From Symbiodinium sp. CCMP2592 (lineage: Eukaryota > Sar > Dinophyceae > Suessiales > Symbiodiniaceae): a DNA stretch of 64,000 bases. The notes beneath the pieces are model-generated. The model worked only from the letters and a program-made list of their open reading frames with translations, searched no databases and was not told where the DNA came from. The stretch is from assembly GCA_905221615.1 (NCBI GenBank), contig CAJNDT010003458.1, positions 186,001-250,000 of the forward strand, written 5' to 3'. Both the position numbers and the translations under genes were made by a program. This document shows, piece by piece, positions 11,675 to 22,431 of the stretch. Position 1 is the first letter of the stretch, and the number at the start of each line of letters is the position of its first letter.

Positions 11675-11893
11675 TACACCCTAAAGCCCAAACCCGAAAC
11701 CCTAAACCCCAAACCCTTTACCCTCAACAATTAAGCGTCTACCCTAAACCCTAAACCCTAAGCGTTAAACCTTAAACCCTAAACCCTATACCCTAAACCC
11801 TGAACTCATTCTGCTCTAAGCCCTACCCCTACAGATTCTGAAGCTTGACCCTAAACCCTCTACCCTAAACCCTAAACCCTATACCCTAAACCT
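11675..11893 (-). repeat. CCCTAAA-type block before exon
   Basis: CCCTAAA and CCCTATA variants, interrupted at 11,831 by a copy of the downstream exon edge. Confidence 0.8.
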
Positions 11894-11898
11894 TGCAG

Positions 11899-11993
11899 AT
11901 TCTGAAGCTTGGCAGGCCAGCTCTCATTCCCAAGGCTCTCTGGCCCTTGAGGACCAGGGAGCTGGCAGTTCACCGGAGACTTGGACCTTTAAG
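11899..11993 (+). CDS. Candidate exon
   Basis: Reads ILKLGRPALIPKALWPLRTR then ELAVHRRLGPL. Acceptor TTGCAG|ATT, donor AAG|GTTTAG, where the donor runs straight into TTTAGGG repeats. The first 17 bp have a duplicate 63 bp upstream. A second open frame starting at 11916 is possible. Confidence 0.45.
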
Positions 11994-12065
11994 GTTTAGG
12001 GTTGATTTAGGCTATTAAGGTTTAGGGTTGAGGGGTCTGGGGGTTTAGGGTTTAGGGTTTAGGAT
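11990..12065 (+). repeat. TTTAGGG-type block after exon
   Basis: Starts within the splice donor of the exon ending 11,993. Confidence 0.8.
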
Positions 12066-12553
12066 ATACGGCTTAAGGGTTTAGGGTTTTTGCTGCATTA
12101 CTGTAGGGGCCTTAATAATTAGAATAGGGTTCCTTTAAAGGGGGTTTATAAGGGTTACTATATTAGGCTTCCCTTAAAGGGATCTACTATGGCATTTTGG
12201 GGTTTAGGGTTTTTAGGGTTGTTTGGGTTTTTTTTGGGTTGTTTGGGGTTTTAGGGTTTAGTGTTTTTAGGGCTTTTCGGGTTTAGGGTTCAGGGTTTTC
12301 AGGGTTTAGGGTTTAGGATATTGGTGTTGTCTGCTCGGGCATTCGGGAGACACGTTAGGCTTTGTCTTTTTTTGGGTTTAGGGTTTAGGGTTTATGCATG
12401 CGGTCTCTCGGACAGTGTCGAAGCAACCACTTGGAGACTAGACTACAGAATCATTACGAATTGGAGCCAATAGGGTTTAGGGTTTCGGGGTCTGGGGAAA
12501 CGGGTTGAGGGTGCGGGCCTTCTTTTCGGCCTCAGGGATTAGGATTAAGGTTG

Positions 12554-12657
12554 GGTACGGCCCCCACTCAGTACTAGTTGAATAATATTCATAATATAGA
12601 TATATTAGGACCTTACTAGTAGCCCTATTATAGACTCTTACTGTAAGGGGGCAGTAC
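12554..12657 (+). mobile_element. MITE family F
   Basis: GGTACGGCCCCCACTCAGTA left end; same core. Confidence 0.8.
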
Positions 12658-12676
12658 CTAAGATTAAGAGTTCAAG

Positions 12677-12733
12677 GAGCCCCGAGCCAAGGAGCATCAG
12701 AACTCAGTGGAGGATGAACCTGACGGCAAGGTG
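12677..12733 (+). CDS. Candidate exon
   Basis: Acidic hydrophilic frame EPRAKEHQNSVEDEPDGK between CAAG|G and CAAG|GTGCCG. The frame stays open to about 12,820. It directly follows a family F palindromic element. Confidence 0.35.
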
Positions 12734-13680
12734 CCGCATGCTTCCTACTTGCAATTGTACCCAGTTAACATGGGGGTCGGAATGATTACCAATAGTGTTT
12801 CTAAGAGTTCTTTTTTTGGTAGTTAGAGCATAACATACCCCAAGAGCCTATTTTACTTATTCAGGCCCCTAGACTGTTTTTGCAACTTGGTGGTTTACAG
12901 ATCCTGTGTTGCGGAAGCCATAGAATGCCTGGGTCCTTCCTTGTTCTTCCTTCGACGCCCTTTAGGTTTTTGAGCTTGTCTGCTTGTTGGTTGCAGGGCG
13001 GGTTTGAGGGATTCCCATTCGTTTTTGTCAAGGTGTTGGGAGCTCTGATCATTTTGCGGTTCCACCGTTCAGGGTTGGGGTTTTGCAAGAACTGAATTAG
13101 GCTCGGGTGTCTTTGGCTAAAGTTATGCGCACGGCTATTCGTATTAAATCTGTTGGGTTACTTCACTGACCTTTTCGATGTAGTGCAGATTACCATCAAC
13201 AACGCTGGCTGTTTCTAGGTGCTCCCGGATGGCATGCGTTGTTCATCGAAGTACTCTTGTGGCGTTGTTGCAACACCAAGAGTAGCCGACATCAGCATTA
13301 GCATGGCATCAGCGTGGCATCGTCACCAGTAGCAACAGTATGTTGATGATGATGATGATGAAACCCTAAACCCTAAACCCTAAACCCTAAACCATGATTA
13401 TGAACATGAGAATCGCGAGCACTTCTTCTACTTCTGCTGGTACCGGCCCTCTGGTTCCGACCCCAGATGCTAGGCCCTAGACCGTCAACCCCAAACGCTA
13501 AATCCTGGGAGTTAGGATTAGGGGGACCCTTGGGATATAGACCCTCTCAATAAGGTCCCTTCTAAGAGAGCCAGAAGTAGGGTTCAGAAGGGGTACCCTT
13601 TAAGGGGTCTCCCGCATCATGCTACCCAAATCCGACACCCAAAGCCCGAACCTCGGGCCTCCTTCACGCAAAACCCTCAG

Positions 13681-13782
13681 GGGACCCCTACCCTATAATG
13701 GGCTATATAGTGGGTATATAATAGCTATATTAAGGGTATATACCTAGGGGTCCTAATTAAGGGCCCCTCCTTTTACCCCTGG
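13681..13782 (+). mobile_element. MITE family D
   Basis: Palindrome around TATATA..GGGTATATA with pyrimidine right end CCCTCCTTTTACCCC; an exon starts 8 bp later. Confidence 0.75.
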
Positions 13783-13790
13783 ATCTATAG

Positions 13791-13832
13791 AATGCTTGCG
13801 CTCACATCGTGCCCTTCAAGCACCCCCGCCTC
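13791..13832 (+). CDS. Candidate exon
   Basis: Reads NACAHIVPFKHPRL. Its acceptor TATAG lies at the edge of a family D palindromic element. Donor CTC|GTGGAA is phase 0 and joins in phase to the exon at 14,977. Confidence 0.45.
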
Positions 13833-13876
13833 GTGGAATCCTCCCTAAACCCTGAACTGCCCCGAACCCTAAACCT

Positions 13877-13998
13877 GACAGTGAACTCCAGAAACTTGGC
13901 ATATGGATTTAGGATGATTGGTGCGGGGATTCCCTTTACTCTACAGTAAGGTTATGAGGATTATGATGTTCCAACTTCTGGCTTCTACTGTAAACCCT
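13877..13998. mobile_element. Palindromic family M, diverged
   Basis: CTCCAGAAACTTGG ... CCAACTTCTGGC. Confidence 0.65.
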
Positions 13999-14083
13999 TC
14001 AAGTATAGGTGCCTTAACAATTAGAATAAGGCTTTGGGGTATATAATACCAGGATTCTAACAAGAAAATGTTAATCATCATGT

Positions 14084-14187
14084 GGGACTTTCCGAAAATA
14101 GGGGACCCTAATATGGTACCCGAAAAAAAGTAGGATCCTTATTACAAGGACCCCAAAATATGGTACCCCTACTTTTCGGAAACTCCC
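14084..14187 (+). mobile_element. MITE family B
   Basis: Intact palindrome with GGATCCTTATTA in the loop. Confidence 0.82.
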
Positions 14188-14229
14188 ATTCAGGCCCCTC
14201 TGCTGTGAACCCTTTCGCAGGAACCCTAA

Positions 14230-14340
14230 GTCGGTAGGGTTTAGGGGTTTAGGGTTTAGGGCTCAGGGTTAAGGGTTTAGGGTTTAGGGTTTAGGGTTTA
14301 GGGTTCAGGGTTTAGGGTTTAGGGTTTAAGGGTTCAGGGG
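14230..14340 (+). repeat. TTTAGGG array
   Basis: About 14 nearly regular units with single-base variants (TTCAGGG, TTTAAGGG). Confidence 0.85.
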
Positions 14341-14976
14341 GGATCAGTGTAGGTGGGACTCTGGGGCTCTGCCAGGAGCCCGGTCCATCCGCGTTCACCG
14401 GACTGGCCCCGCCCTTATGGGTTCCTTTAAGAGTTGCTTTCAGAGTTCCTTTAAGGGTTCTTGTAAGAGTTCCTTTGATCCTTTGTGGGTTTAGAGTGTT
14501 TGAGTTGAGGTTTATTCCAGGGTTTACATTTGTTTTTGGGTTTGGTGCTTTGTTGTGTTCTGGGCTTTGCGGTTCGGGGTTCAAGCGTTTGAGCTTTAGG
14601 GGGTTTCACTACCGTGGCAAAGTAGAGGTGGACGTGGCTTCGTCCCGAACTTCGACAAAACGGAACTAACTCCCAAACCTTAAATCCTAAACCCTAAGCC
14701 AAGCCCAATTGAATCCTGAGCCCGAAGCCCAAAAGCCCTTCCAGACTACTCCCCAAGTCGTCGATCGTACAGCGCAGCAGCTAAAACCGCCTCCACCACA
14801 CCGTAACCCCCGGAACCCTAAACCCTAAGGCCTAAACCCTGAAGCCCAATCCCTATCTTTAACCCCAAACCCCTCTGTCACGAAGCCCAGGTGGGGACGC
14901 TGAGCCCTAAACCTTAAACCCCCATCCCCAAACCCTAAACCCTAAACCAAATTAACCCCTCTGTCGCGAAGCCCAG

Positions 14977-15058
14977 GTGGAGCTTGAGTACAGCGAGGAT
15001 TGGAGGGAAGAGTTGGATGAGCTCCTGCTCGAGAGAGACATCCCCAGGCAGACGGAAG
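14977..15058 (+). CDS. Exon, acidic helical segment
   Basis: Reads VELEYSEDWREELDELLLER then DIPRQTE. Acceptor CCCAG|G, donor GAAG|GTTGGG, phase 1 out. Its acceptor region is duplicated about 90 bp upstream around CCCTAAA repeats. Confidence 0.6.
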
Positions 15059-15190
15059 GTTGGGCGCCAAGTTTGTCTTAAGGGTTTAGAGTTTAGGGTT
15101 GGGGGCTTTTTACACCATGGCTTTCTGTCAGTTTCTGTGCAGTTTAGGGTTTAGGGTCTAGGGTTCTAAGGTTTAAGGTTTACACATTTG

Positions 15191-15290
15191 AAAGGGTAAA
15201 AGGAGCCTTAATATAGCTATTATATACCTATTATATAGCCCCATTATAGGGTAGGGGTCCCCATTAAGGGTCCCTCCTTTTCCCCTTTGA
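15191..15290 (-). mobile_element. MITE family D
   Basis: Ends AAAGGGTAAAAGGA and TCCTTTTCCCCTTT. Confidence 0.8.
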
Positions 15291-15445
15291 ACACTGTTTT
15301 CGTGTGTCACGAGCGCTGAGCCTCCACGGGGAACTTCGGCCAGGACCTTGCAGGGCTGAATGTTTCGAAGAGAGGGGCTTGAATCTTTCAGCAAACGGTT
15401 TAGGGTTTAGGGTTTAGGGTCCCTCATAATACGATATGCCCGAAG

Positions 15446-15490
15446 ACCCTGTTGCAATTATTCAAGAAAGGAAGGAGCTGTTTCTTTTGG
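15446..15490 (+). CDS. Candidate exon
   Basis: Phase 1 in, reading DPVAIIQERKELFLL, which fits the previous exon. A GC donor at 15,491 gives phase 1 out, matching 17,042. Unusually, TTTAGGG repeats precede it. Confidence 0.45.
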
Positions 15491-15675
15491 GCCACCGGCG
15501 CACCAGACCGGCAGCAGAGGCACCAGTCTTTCAAGTCGGCCCAGCCTGCCTTCAAGCCTTCCCCTAAACCCGTAAACCCTAAACCCCTAACCTAAACCCC
15601 TAAACCTGTAAGCCCCCAAACCCCAAAACCCTAAACCAACCAGCTAGTCGACTCCCAGACAGGCATTTTAAATTG

Positions 15676-15865
15676 CCAAATGGTCTGCTGGAGGCGACGA
15701 AGGCCAGCTCCCAGACACAAGGCCGTACAACGGGGCTTTTCCACCGCTTGTGACCAGTGAGTCCAGGCTGCCCAGGACTTTGCGAGACAAGGGGCACGTG
15801 TTGGCCGGGTTCTGCCTTGGCCTCTGCCCACTCTGCCAGCGCATGGCGTGCAGTCGAGCTTCCCA
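15676..15865 (+). CDS. Coding-like stretch, strand uncertain
   Basis: Heptamer-free stretch with open frames on both strands. On + it includes LAGFCLGLCPLCQRMACSRA, on - HALAEWAEAKAEPG. It ends at the left terminus of a family E element at 15,863. I cannot decide between the frames, and neither may be real. Confidence 0.25.
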
Positions 15866-15970
15866 GAGAGCCCAATACCCGTTAATTAAGGAATATAGCT
15901 TAAATCATAAAAGGAAGCCTTATATAATATAAGCTATATTCCTTAATTAAGAGGTATTGGGCTCTCTGGG
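15863..15970 (+). mobile_element. MITE family E
   Basis: Near-perfect palindrome with CCAGAGAGCCCAATACCC ends. Confidence 0.85.
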
Positions 15971-16771
15971 TTCGCGCACTACAAAGCCGGGGTGCCCGCT
16001 TTGCCACGTGCCAGGCCGCGACCTCAAAACCAAAGACGCCATGGCCTTGGCGCCTTATCGCCGGTGCCGAGCCAGCTAGGAGCTGCAAGTGATCTGCAAC
16101 TTGTAACATACGATAGAAGCTGGAATATTTAGCTTTCTTTTGGGATTTTTCAATATTACTATACCATGACATACATCCGAACTCTATTCTAGTCATTCAG
16201 TCCCCTCAGTACGCTAGCTCAGCTCTTATGTCATCCAGAACTGTTAGCTTGTTGTAAACATTGTAAACCCACTATGCCGAAGCTTCCTGTCGAAACGGCA
16301 GAAACCCGGCTTCAAACTCTAAAGCCTGAACACATTTACCCTTTACTTTCAACAATGCAATACTCCTGGGCTGCTGCTTAGGATGTAGGAACCAAGGAGA
16401 GTTTGGAGATGCTTTTTAGAGACTCTGCCTGCGCAAGATGTGATGTTGCATGAAGAACTTTGCAATGCGAGTGAAGCACCCTTAGGAATTTCAGAGCCCT
16501 AAATCCTGGACCCATGAAGCCCGAAACCCGTAGCCCCAAAACCAGGAAGGGTTTAGGGTTTAAGGTCTAGGGTTTAGAGTTTAGGGGTTTAGGGGTTTAG
16601 GGTTTAGGTGTTTAGGGTTTAGAGTTTAGAGTTTAGGGGTTCAGGGTTTAGAGGCACTACAGCACTAAACCTATCAGCCCTTCATCTTCTAAGACCAAAA
16701 GACGCAGAACCCGACATCCGATCTCCCAGAGCAAGAAAGACCAATGTGTATAGAGTCCATATAGAAGTTCC

Positions 16772-16852
16772 ATGTATATGTATATACATATGTATGTATG
16801 TATGTATGTATGTAGGTATGTATGTATACATATACATATATATATATATATA
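16772..16852. repeat. TATG/TATA microsatellite
   Basis: TATG tetramers grading into TA dinucleotides. Confidence 0.9.
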
Positions 16853-17041
16853 CATTATAAGTAAGTACTTATGCTTGTATATTTTCACATACTCATATGT
16901 GGTACATGGGCATTCTAAAAGAGCCCGTATAGAACCCTGAAAAAGAACTTCCCGAGCAAAACTATTGGAGTGAACCCGTTCAACCAACCCTTACATAACC
17001 TCAATGCATCCCGAAGGAGAACCGCAACAGCAAAGATCCAG

Positions 17042-17124
17042 GTCGGCTTTACTACGTGGTGAACTGCGTGCGCGAGGTGTTGCAGACGAAGGATCTGGAG
17101 GAACTGCACTTTGCATTGATTTAG
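17042..17124 (+). CDS. Candidate terminal exon
   Basis: Reads GRLYYVVNCVREVLQTKDLE then ELHFALI and stop TAG at 17,122-17,124. Acceptor ATCCAG|G. A GC donor inside (TTT|GCATTG) could let the gene run on. TTTAGGG repeats follow at once. Confidence 0.5.
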
Positions 17125-17885
17125 GGGTTTAGGCTTTCGGCATTTAGGGTTTTTCGGGTTTCGGTATCTAGACTCCGAAGCCCTGAGCCCTGCGCCTGTA
17201 GTTAAGGGTGTTTTCGCACTCCTTTACGGGCGTTATAGGGTAGTACGTTGGTCCCGTGAGCCCAAAAGACTCTTTTGATAAGGACCAATACAAGGAAGTA
17301 GTTTTCCAGGGTTCAGGTACCCCAAAGCCCTACAGCAGAAGCCTAAAAGTTGGAAACCCGACGGCCTCAACCCCTAAGAGCAAAGTTTAGGGAATCCCAG
17401 CACGATTTGTCCTTAATTAGGTTTCCAACTTCTTGGAGTTTACAATCAAGCGTTACGATCTCGAGGCGTGGGACTGAAACGTATGTAATGAGGTGGAGTG
17501 ACTTTGCCTTTCGAGCTGTGGTGCATATAGAAAGAAAAGTCATCAAACAAGTTTTTCGAAAAAACTGAAAGGTTTGAGGGGTTTGTAGTTCGGGGCTTCC
17601 GGGTTTAGGGGAATGAAGGTGTTAGTAGCGTTTCAGGTCTCCTGGAGTTCTCCAAGCCCAAAAATCCCCAACCCTGAACCTTGAAACCCATCAATCCTAC
17701 ACCCTCCTAAACCGGAGTCGTGGCTCTTAGTATTTGAGGCGCAGTTTCGTATTTGGGGTTCCAGTTTAGATGCAAAGCTGTTGGGTTTAGAGTCTTGCGG
17801 TTTGAGGGTTTAGGGAGTTAGGGTTTGGGATTCAGGTTTTCGGTCTGGGATTTTGGGTTTGGAAGATGAGGGTGTCGGTTTGGGC

Positions 17886-17965
17886 TACGTCCGAGAGAGT
17901 TCGGGCATACTTAGCGGGCACAGCACGAAATGCCATGCAAAGTCTTGTAGCAAAGGCCCTTGAGG
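17886..17965 (+). CDS. Candidate exon
   Basis: Reads ERVRAYLAGTARNAMQSLVA then KALEARPE, an amphipathic helix by eye. CCCTAAA-like repeats follow rather than precede it. Splice ends are not fixed. Confidence 0.4.
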
Positions 17966-18059
17966 CTCGACCCGAAACCCCCAATAGAACACCCCAAACT
18001 CTAGAACCCTGGACAACCTAAAGACCCTAAATAAGACGACAAAAATCGGAAACTCGCAG

Positions 18060-18121
18060 ACGACAGCGGGCCGAGGCGCAAACCGAACTTCCCTCTGAAG
18101 ATCCATTTTGTGGAGGACAGG
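18060..18121 (+). CDS. Candidate exon
   Basis: Reads DSGPRRKPNFPLKIHFVEDR after CGCAG|AC, with GC donor AGG|GCCGGC. The preceding bases are CCCTAAA-like. Confidence 0.45.
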
Positions 18122-18147
18122 GCCGGCCTTTGAACCCTAAACCCTCT

Positions 18148-18255
18148 AGGTTCCTTAGGTTCCTGAGTAATACCCTTTTGCCCTTTTTGTTTTGGGGTCT
18201 AATTATTAACCAGAATAGTAGGAAAAAGGGTACCCTTATTATCAGGGGCTACTCA
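18148..18255. mobile_element. MITE family H
   Basis: TAATACCCTTTTGCCC ... GAATAGTAGGAAAAAGGGTA. Confidence 0.65.
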
Positions 18256-18813
18256 GAAACCCAGCCCTTACCCGCGTGGGGTCTAGGGTTTTAAGCGGTT
18301 TTGGGAGCTATGGTTTAGAGGTTTGAAGAACTGGAAATACTCTTCGTTGGGGCTCCTTATGCGAAGGAAATGATAGAGCCGCTTCTAGCTTGGCATCGTC
18401 CAAGCTTGTCAGAAGCACTTTAAGGGCCTAGAGCTAGGCCGAACCCTGTGGCAATCACTCGTGATGGCACTACAAAACATCTTGGGGTCCTAGAGGCTTT
18501 TGGCATGAATTGAATAAGGGCTTAGGGGTCTAATGGTTAGGGTTGAGGTGCGAAGACCACTATCTTAAAAGTCCTCCCAGGAGTGTAGGGGTCTAGTGAT
18601 TACGGTTGAGTGCGAAGCCCACTATCTTAAAAGTCCCGTCTGGCTTCCAATCGAAGATCTCCGACGCCTGGTACCCCAAAACCCGATACGGCTAGTTCTC
18701 TAACTTAGGGTCCCTTTTTAAGTCCCCCAAAACAGTACAGCACCCGTATAAAACGGACCCCTAAAGGGCACCTTAATTTAGAAATCTACCCCTGGGATGA
18801 AGAATGAAGAAGC

Positions 18814-18910
18814 AAAGGGAAAAGGAGGGACCCTATATGAGGGGTATATACTAGCTATATTAGAGGTATATACCCAGGGGTCCTTATTAAGGGTCCCTCC
18901 TTTTACCCTT
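18814..18910 (+). mobile_element. MITE family D
   Basis: Ends AAAGGGAAAAGGAGGGACCC and GGGTCCCTCCTTTTACCC. Confidence 0.82.
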
Positions 18911-19338
18911 GGAAAGAAGTATTGTTGCCGTCCAGACTCCTCAGAGCTTTCGGCTGAAGGGTTTCGGGTGGCACCTGTACCCCCTAAATCCTATCGGTTT
19001 AGGGTTTCTGGTTTATTGTAGGGTTTAGAGTTTCGGATCGTGGGGTTTGAGGGTTTTAGGATTTTAGGGGTTTGGGGTTCCAGGATTTGAGGGTTTGAGG
19101 GTTTTAGGGTTTCAGAGTTTGAGGGTGTAGGGTTTACAGGCCCTCAAACCCTAAACCCTAAACCCTAAACCCTCAACCCTCAACCCTAAACCCTAAACCG
19201 TCCTCAACCATAAAAGTTACAACCCACGAGTCGAAAACCCCCGAGGCTTTGACACCGAAATCGGAAGAACTGAGCCGCTGAAACCCCGCAGCTTGAGGGT
19301 TTAGGGTTTGGGGTCGAGGGTTGAGGGTTTAGGGTCTA

Positions 19339-19472
19339 CTTGGAGGGTCGGGGGACTTAGTAAGTAGGTAGTAAGTAGACTTATAAGTACCCTAAAAGGG
19401 ACCCTAATTGGGGTTATGGTACTTATAAGTCCTTAAAATATAACCAGTTACTAAGTCCCCCGACCCTCCAAG
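19339..19472 (+). mobile_element. MITE family A (TA-flanked)
   Basis: Full-length copy inserted between two TTTAGGG blocks; TA on both sides. Confidence 0.87.
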
Positions 19473-19633
19473 TAGGGTCTACGGTTTAGGGTTTTAGGGT
19501 TTAGGGCCTAGGGTCTAGGGTTTAGGGTGTAAGGTTTAGGGTTTCGGGTTTGAAGCCTGAATCGTAGGGTCCACTGGCTGGGTGCTGTAATCGCAGAAGC
19601 CTAAGCCCTTGAATCCTGAAGTCGTGAAGCTAA

Positions 19634-19698
19634 AACCCACCCTAAACCCTAAACCCTAAACCCTAAACCCTAAACCCTAAACCCTAAACCCTAAACCG
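19634..19698 (-). repeat. CCCTAAA array, nearly perfect
   Basis: About nine perfect CCCTAAA units. Confidence 0.9.
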
Positions 19699-19764
19699 CA
19701 GTACACAACTTGTAAAACGCCTGCATAGCCCGAAAGCCCCGGGACCCTGAGTCCCAGATGTTAC

Positions 19765-19913
19765 ACTACCTTAACCAACCCAAACCTACTTTTTTGCACG
19801 GTTTAGGGGTTTAGGGTTTAGGGTTTAGGGTTTAGGGTTTAGGGTTTAGGGTTTAGGGTTTTCCATATTAGGGTTTGTATGAAGAACCCACAGAAAAGGT
19901 AGGTTGAGGTACG
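19765..19913. mobile_element. Palindromic family N interrupted by TTTAGGG block
   Basis: CCTTAACCAACCCAAACC left arm, AAAAGGTAGGTTGAGGTA right arm, with eight TTTAGGG units between. Confidence 0.65.
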
Positions 19914-19918
19914 CTCAG

Positions 19919-20001
19919 AAGAGGCCCGTACTACCGTTCGATGCTGGAGCCAGGATGTCCATCCGACAGTGGATAAGTCAGATGCCTTCTACGCCTGGCA
20001 G
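19919..20001 (+). CDS. Exon of unrecognised gene
   Basis: Reads KRPVLPFDAGARMSIRQWIS then QMPSTPG. Acceptor CTCAG|A lies at the edge of a family N element holding a TTTAGGG block. Donor GCAG|GTCCAT, phase 2 out, agrees with the exon at 21,181. Confidence 0.55.
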
Positions 20002-20662
20002 GTCCATTCCTGCCTGGGAATCAACTTTCTAGGGTCCTACAGAACAAGTATTTGCTAATAAAGGGTTCATTTACACCTTGACGGGTTACTACCCTAACCA
20101 AGCTCCTGTATAAGCACAATTTTGGGAATCTTGCATATTTATGATTAATATTCCTTTTGGGTTCCTTGTCTTATCTATACCCTAAGCCTTATTCTACTTG
20201 TCAAGGCCCCCATATCATAGAACCTCTATGCGAACCCTTCTTGAACCCTCAAAGGGATATGTTCCGTGGTTTAGGGGCGTCAGGTTTGGGGCGAAGAATA
20301 TTTGAGCCATGAACCCTTAACCCTTGGAGCCCCAGACCTTAAAAGCGCTGAAACCCAAAAAGCCCTAAGTCCTGAAACCCTAAACCCTAAACCCTAAAAG
20401 CCCTAAGCCCTAAACGCCTAAACCCTAAACCCTGAAAGCTCTAAACCCTAAGCCCTGAAAGCCTTAAATCCTAAAACCCTAAACCCTAAAAGCCTTAAGC
20501 CCCAAACCCTAAAAGCCCTAAACCCTAAATCCTTATAGATCCCTTTAAAGGAACACTACAGATTCTTTTAAAGGAACCCCTAAACCCTAAAAGCCCTAGA
20601 CCATGGTGGCTGTGGTGGGCGCTGGCGAATTCAGGGTCTGGCGGTTAGCTTTAAAGGGATCT

Positions 20663-20762
20663 GGGTGGTTGTCAAAATTATGGTCCCTTTTTGGGTCCCT
20701 ACTATGGTACGGCACGTAATATTTAGGGTACCCAAAAAGGGACCCTAATTTTGACAACCAGC
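20663..20762 (+). mobile_element. MITE family C
   Basis: Terminal repeats GGGTGGTTGTCAAAATTA and inverse; ATCT on both sides. Confidence 0.87.
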
Positions 20763-21053
20763 CATCTATAAGGGGTCCCTGAAAGGGATCTATATGGGCT
20801 CCTTTAAAGGGGTCTATACGGGTTTAGGTTTTAGGTCTTTTTGGGTTTCAGGGCTCTTGGGGTTTAGGGCTTCTAGGGTTTAGGGTTTACGATTTAGGGT
20901 CGCTAGCCTGTAGCAGAAGAGGGAGCTTGGTATTCGGGTTGCAGGGTTTTCAGGTGTTGGAGATTTCGGCTTTGGGATTTTCCAGGCTCTCGGTTTGCGG
21001 CTCTAGGAAGGGTTTAGGAGTTAATGCTAATTGCTAGGCGGATGCCAGCATAT

Positions 21054-21153
21054 GGGTGGTTGTCAAAATTAGGGTCCCTTTTGGATCCTTATTATGGTAC
21101 GGCACCTATTATTTAGGGTTCCCAAAAAGGGGACCCTAATTTTACAACTACCC
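21054..21153 (+). mobile_element. MITE family C
   Basis: ATAT on both sides; 27 bp before an exon. Confidence 0.87.
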
Positions 21154-21180
21154 ATATGTAGATCGGTGCTTGCGGTTCAG

Positions 21181-21256
21181 CTTCGGTTTTGTGGCCCGGG
21201 TCGCAGGCATGCAGCTGATAGCCAGATCAAAGAACTTGTACACCAAGCTGTATAGT
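21181..21256 (+). CDS. Exon of unrecognised gene
   Basis: Reads FGFVARVAGMQLIARSKNLY then TKLYS. Acceptor TTCAG|C, donor AGT|GTCCTG. The 1.2-kb intron before it and the 177-bp intron after it each hold family C elements. Confidence 0.6.
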
Positions 21257-21289
21257 GTCCTGATAGATCCCTTATAGTAACCCTTATAT

Positions 21290-21391
21290 GCGTGGTTGTC
21301 AAAATTAGGGTCCCTTGTTGGATCCCTAATATAGTACGGCACCTAAGATTTAGGGTATCCCCAAAAGGGGCCACATTTTTGACAACCACCC
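21290..21391 (+). mobile_element. MITE family C filling an intron
   Basis: ATAT on both sides; makes up most of the 177-bp intron 21,257-21,433. Confidence 0.85.
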
Positions 21392-21433
21392 ATATAGACC
21401 CCTTTAAAGGAACTCCATTCTAATTATTTGGAG

Positions 21434-21565
21434 AACGACGCCGACCACACCCTCGACTGGCCTAAGCGTCAGCACATGGAAACCTGGATGCGGGAGCCGG
21501 TGCCCGTTGTGTGGGTGGAGTTCAACGCGTGTGCCGAATTTGTCATCTACACTGGTGGGATGGAG
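21434..21565 (+). CDS. Exon of unrecognised gene
   Basis: 44 codons: NDADHTLDWPKRQHMETWMR then EPVPVVWVEFNACAEFVIYT and GGME. Acceptor TTGGAG|A, donor GAG|GTCAGG, phase 0 both sides. Mixed hydrophobic beta-type sequence, no family recognised. If the donor is not used, a stop follows at 21,584. Confidence 0.6.
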
Positions 21566-22431
21566 GTCAGGGCGCAGTCCCTGTGACACATGCTTTCTTT
21601 CAGGTTGAACCCTCTTATCAGGCGTTAGACCTCTGTGCAGCCGAGCCGCACCAAACCCTAAACCTTAAACCCTAAAGTCGAGAAGCCTCATCCCCTCATC
21701 ACCCACAGGGCCCAAGGCCGTGCAACAAATGCCTGCCCAAGCGCTAATCTTTTAGGGTTTCGGTCGGGTGCACCAAGCCCCAAACCCTAAACATGAACCT
21801 TCAAACATAAACTCCAATGGGCCAGGTCTTTTCAAGCATCAAAACCCATAAGCGCAAGAAGCCCTTTGACAAATCTATCCGAAGCGATGCAACTCGAACA
21901 AGAACCCTTAAGACCCCTCTAATCGCCTACACATCCGATGGAAGATCCCCATATCATGGATCCCCATATCATGAAGCCGTATAAAGCCCATGCAGGCCCT
22001 CCTCAGCCCAGTAGAACACCACCCAAAAGCAACTTGTAACATGAAACCCTAAACCCTAAACCCAGGCCCCGATAGCCTGAAGCCCTTAGAGACCCCAGTC
22101 CCCAAACCGCAAGTACCAGGTGCTAAACTCCAAACCCGAAACCCTTATGACCCGACGAGCTGTACAACCTTGATTTCATTCATCCTTGCGAAGCTTGCAG
22201 CAAGCTATAAACCCCAAAACCCGAAACCCCTTAGCCCTAAACCCTGAAACCCTAAAAACCTTCAAACCCCAAAACCCTACACCCCTTAAACCCTAAAGCC
22301 TTTTAAACGCCCCTAAACCCCTGAAGCCCTAAAGCCTGAATAAATATTGAATAACACTAAAAACCCTAAACCTAAACCCCGAAAGCCCCTGAAAAAACCT
22401 AGACCCTAAAAGCCTGAAAATCACCGGCCAG

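Noticed and set aside
14312..14584. Minus-strand frame rich in Asn, Pro, Lys, Thr
   Set aside because: Translation of TTTAGGG-type repeats.
16682..17109. Minus-strand frames of 64-101 codons
   Set aside because: They cross the TATG/TA microsatellite and the + strand exon at 17,042.
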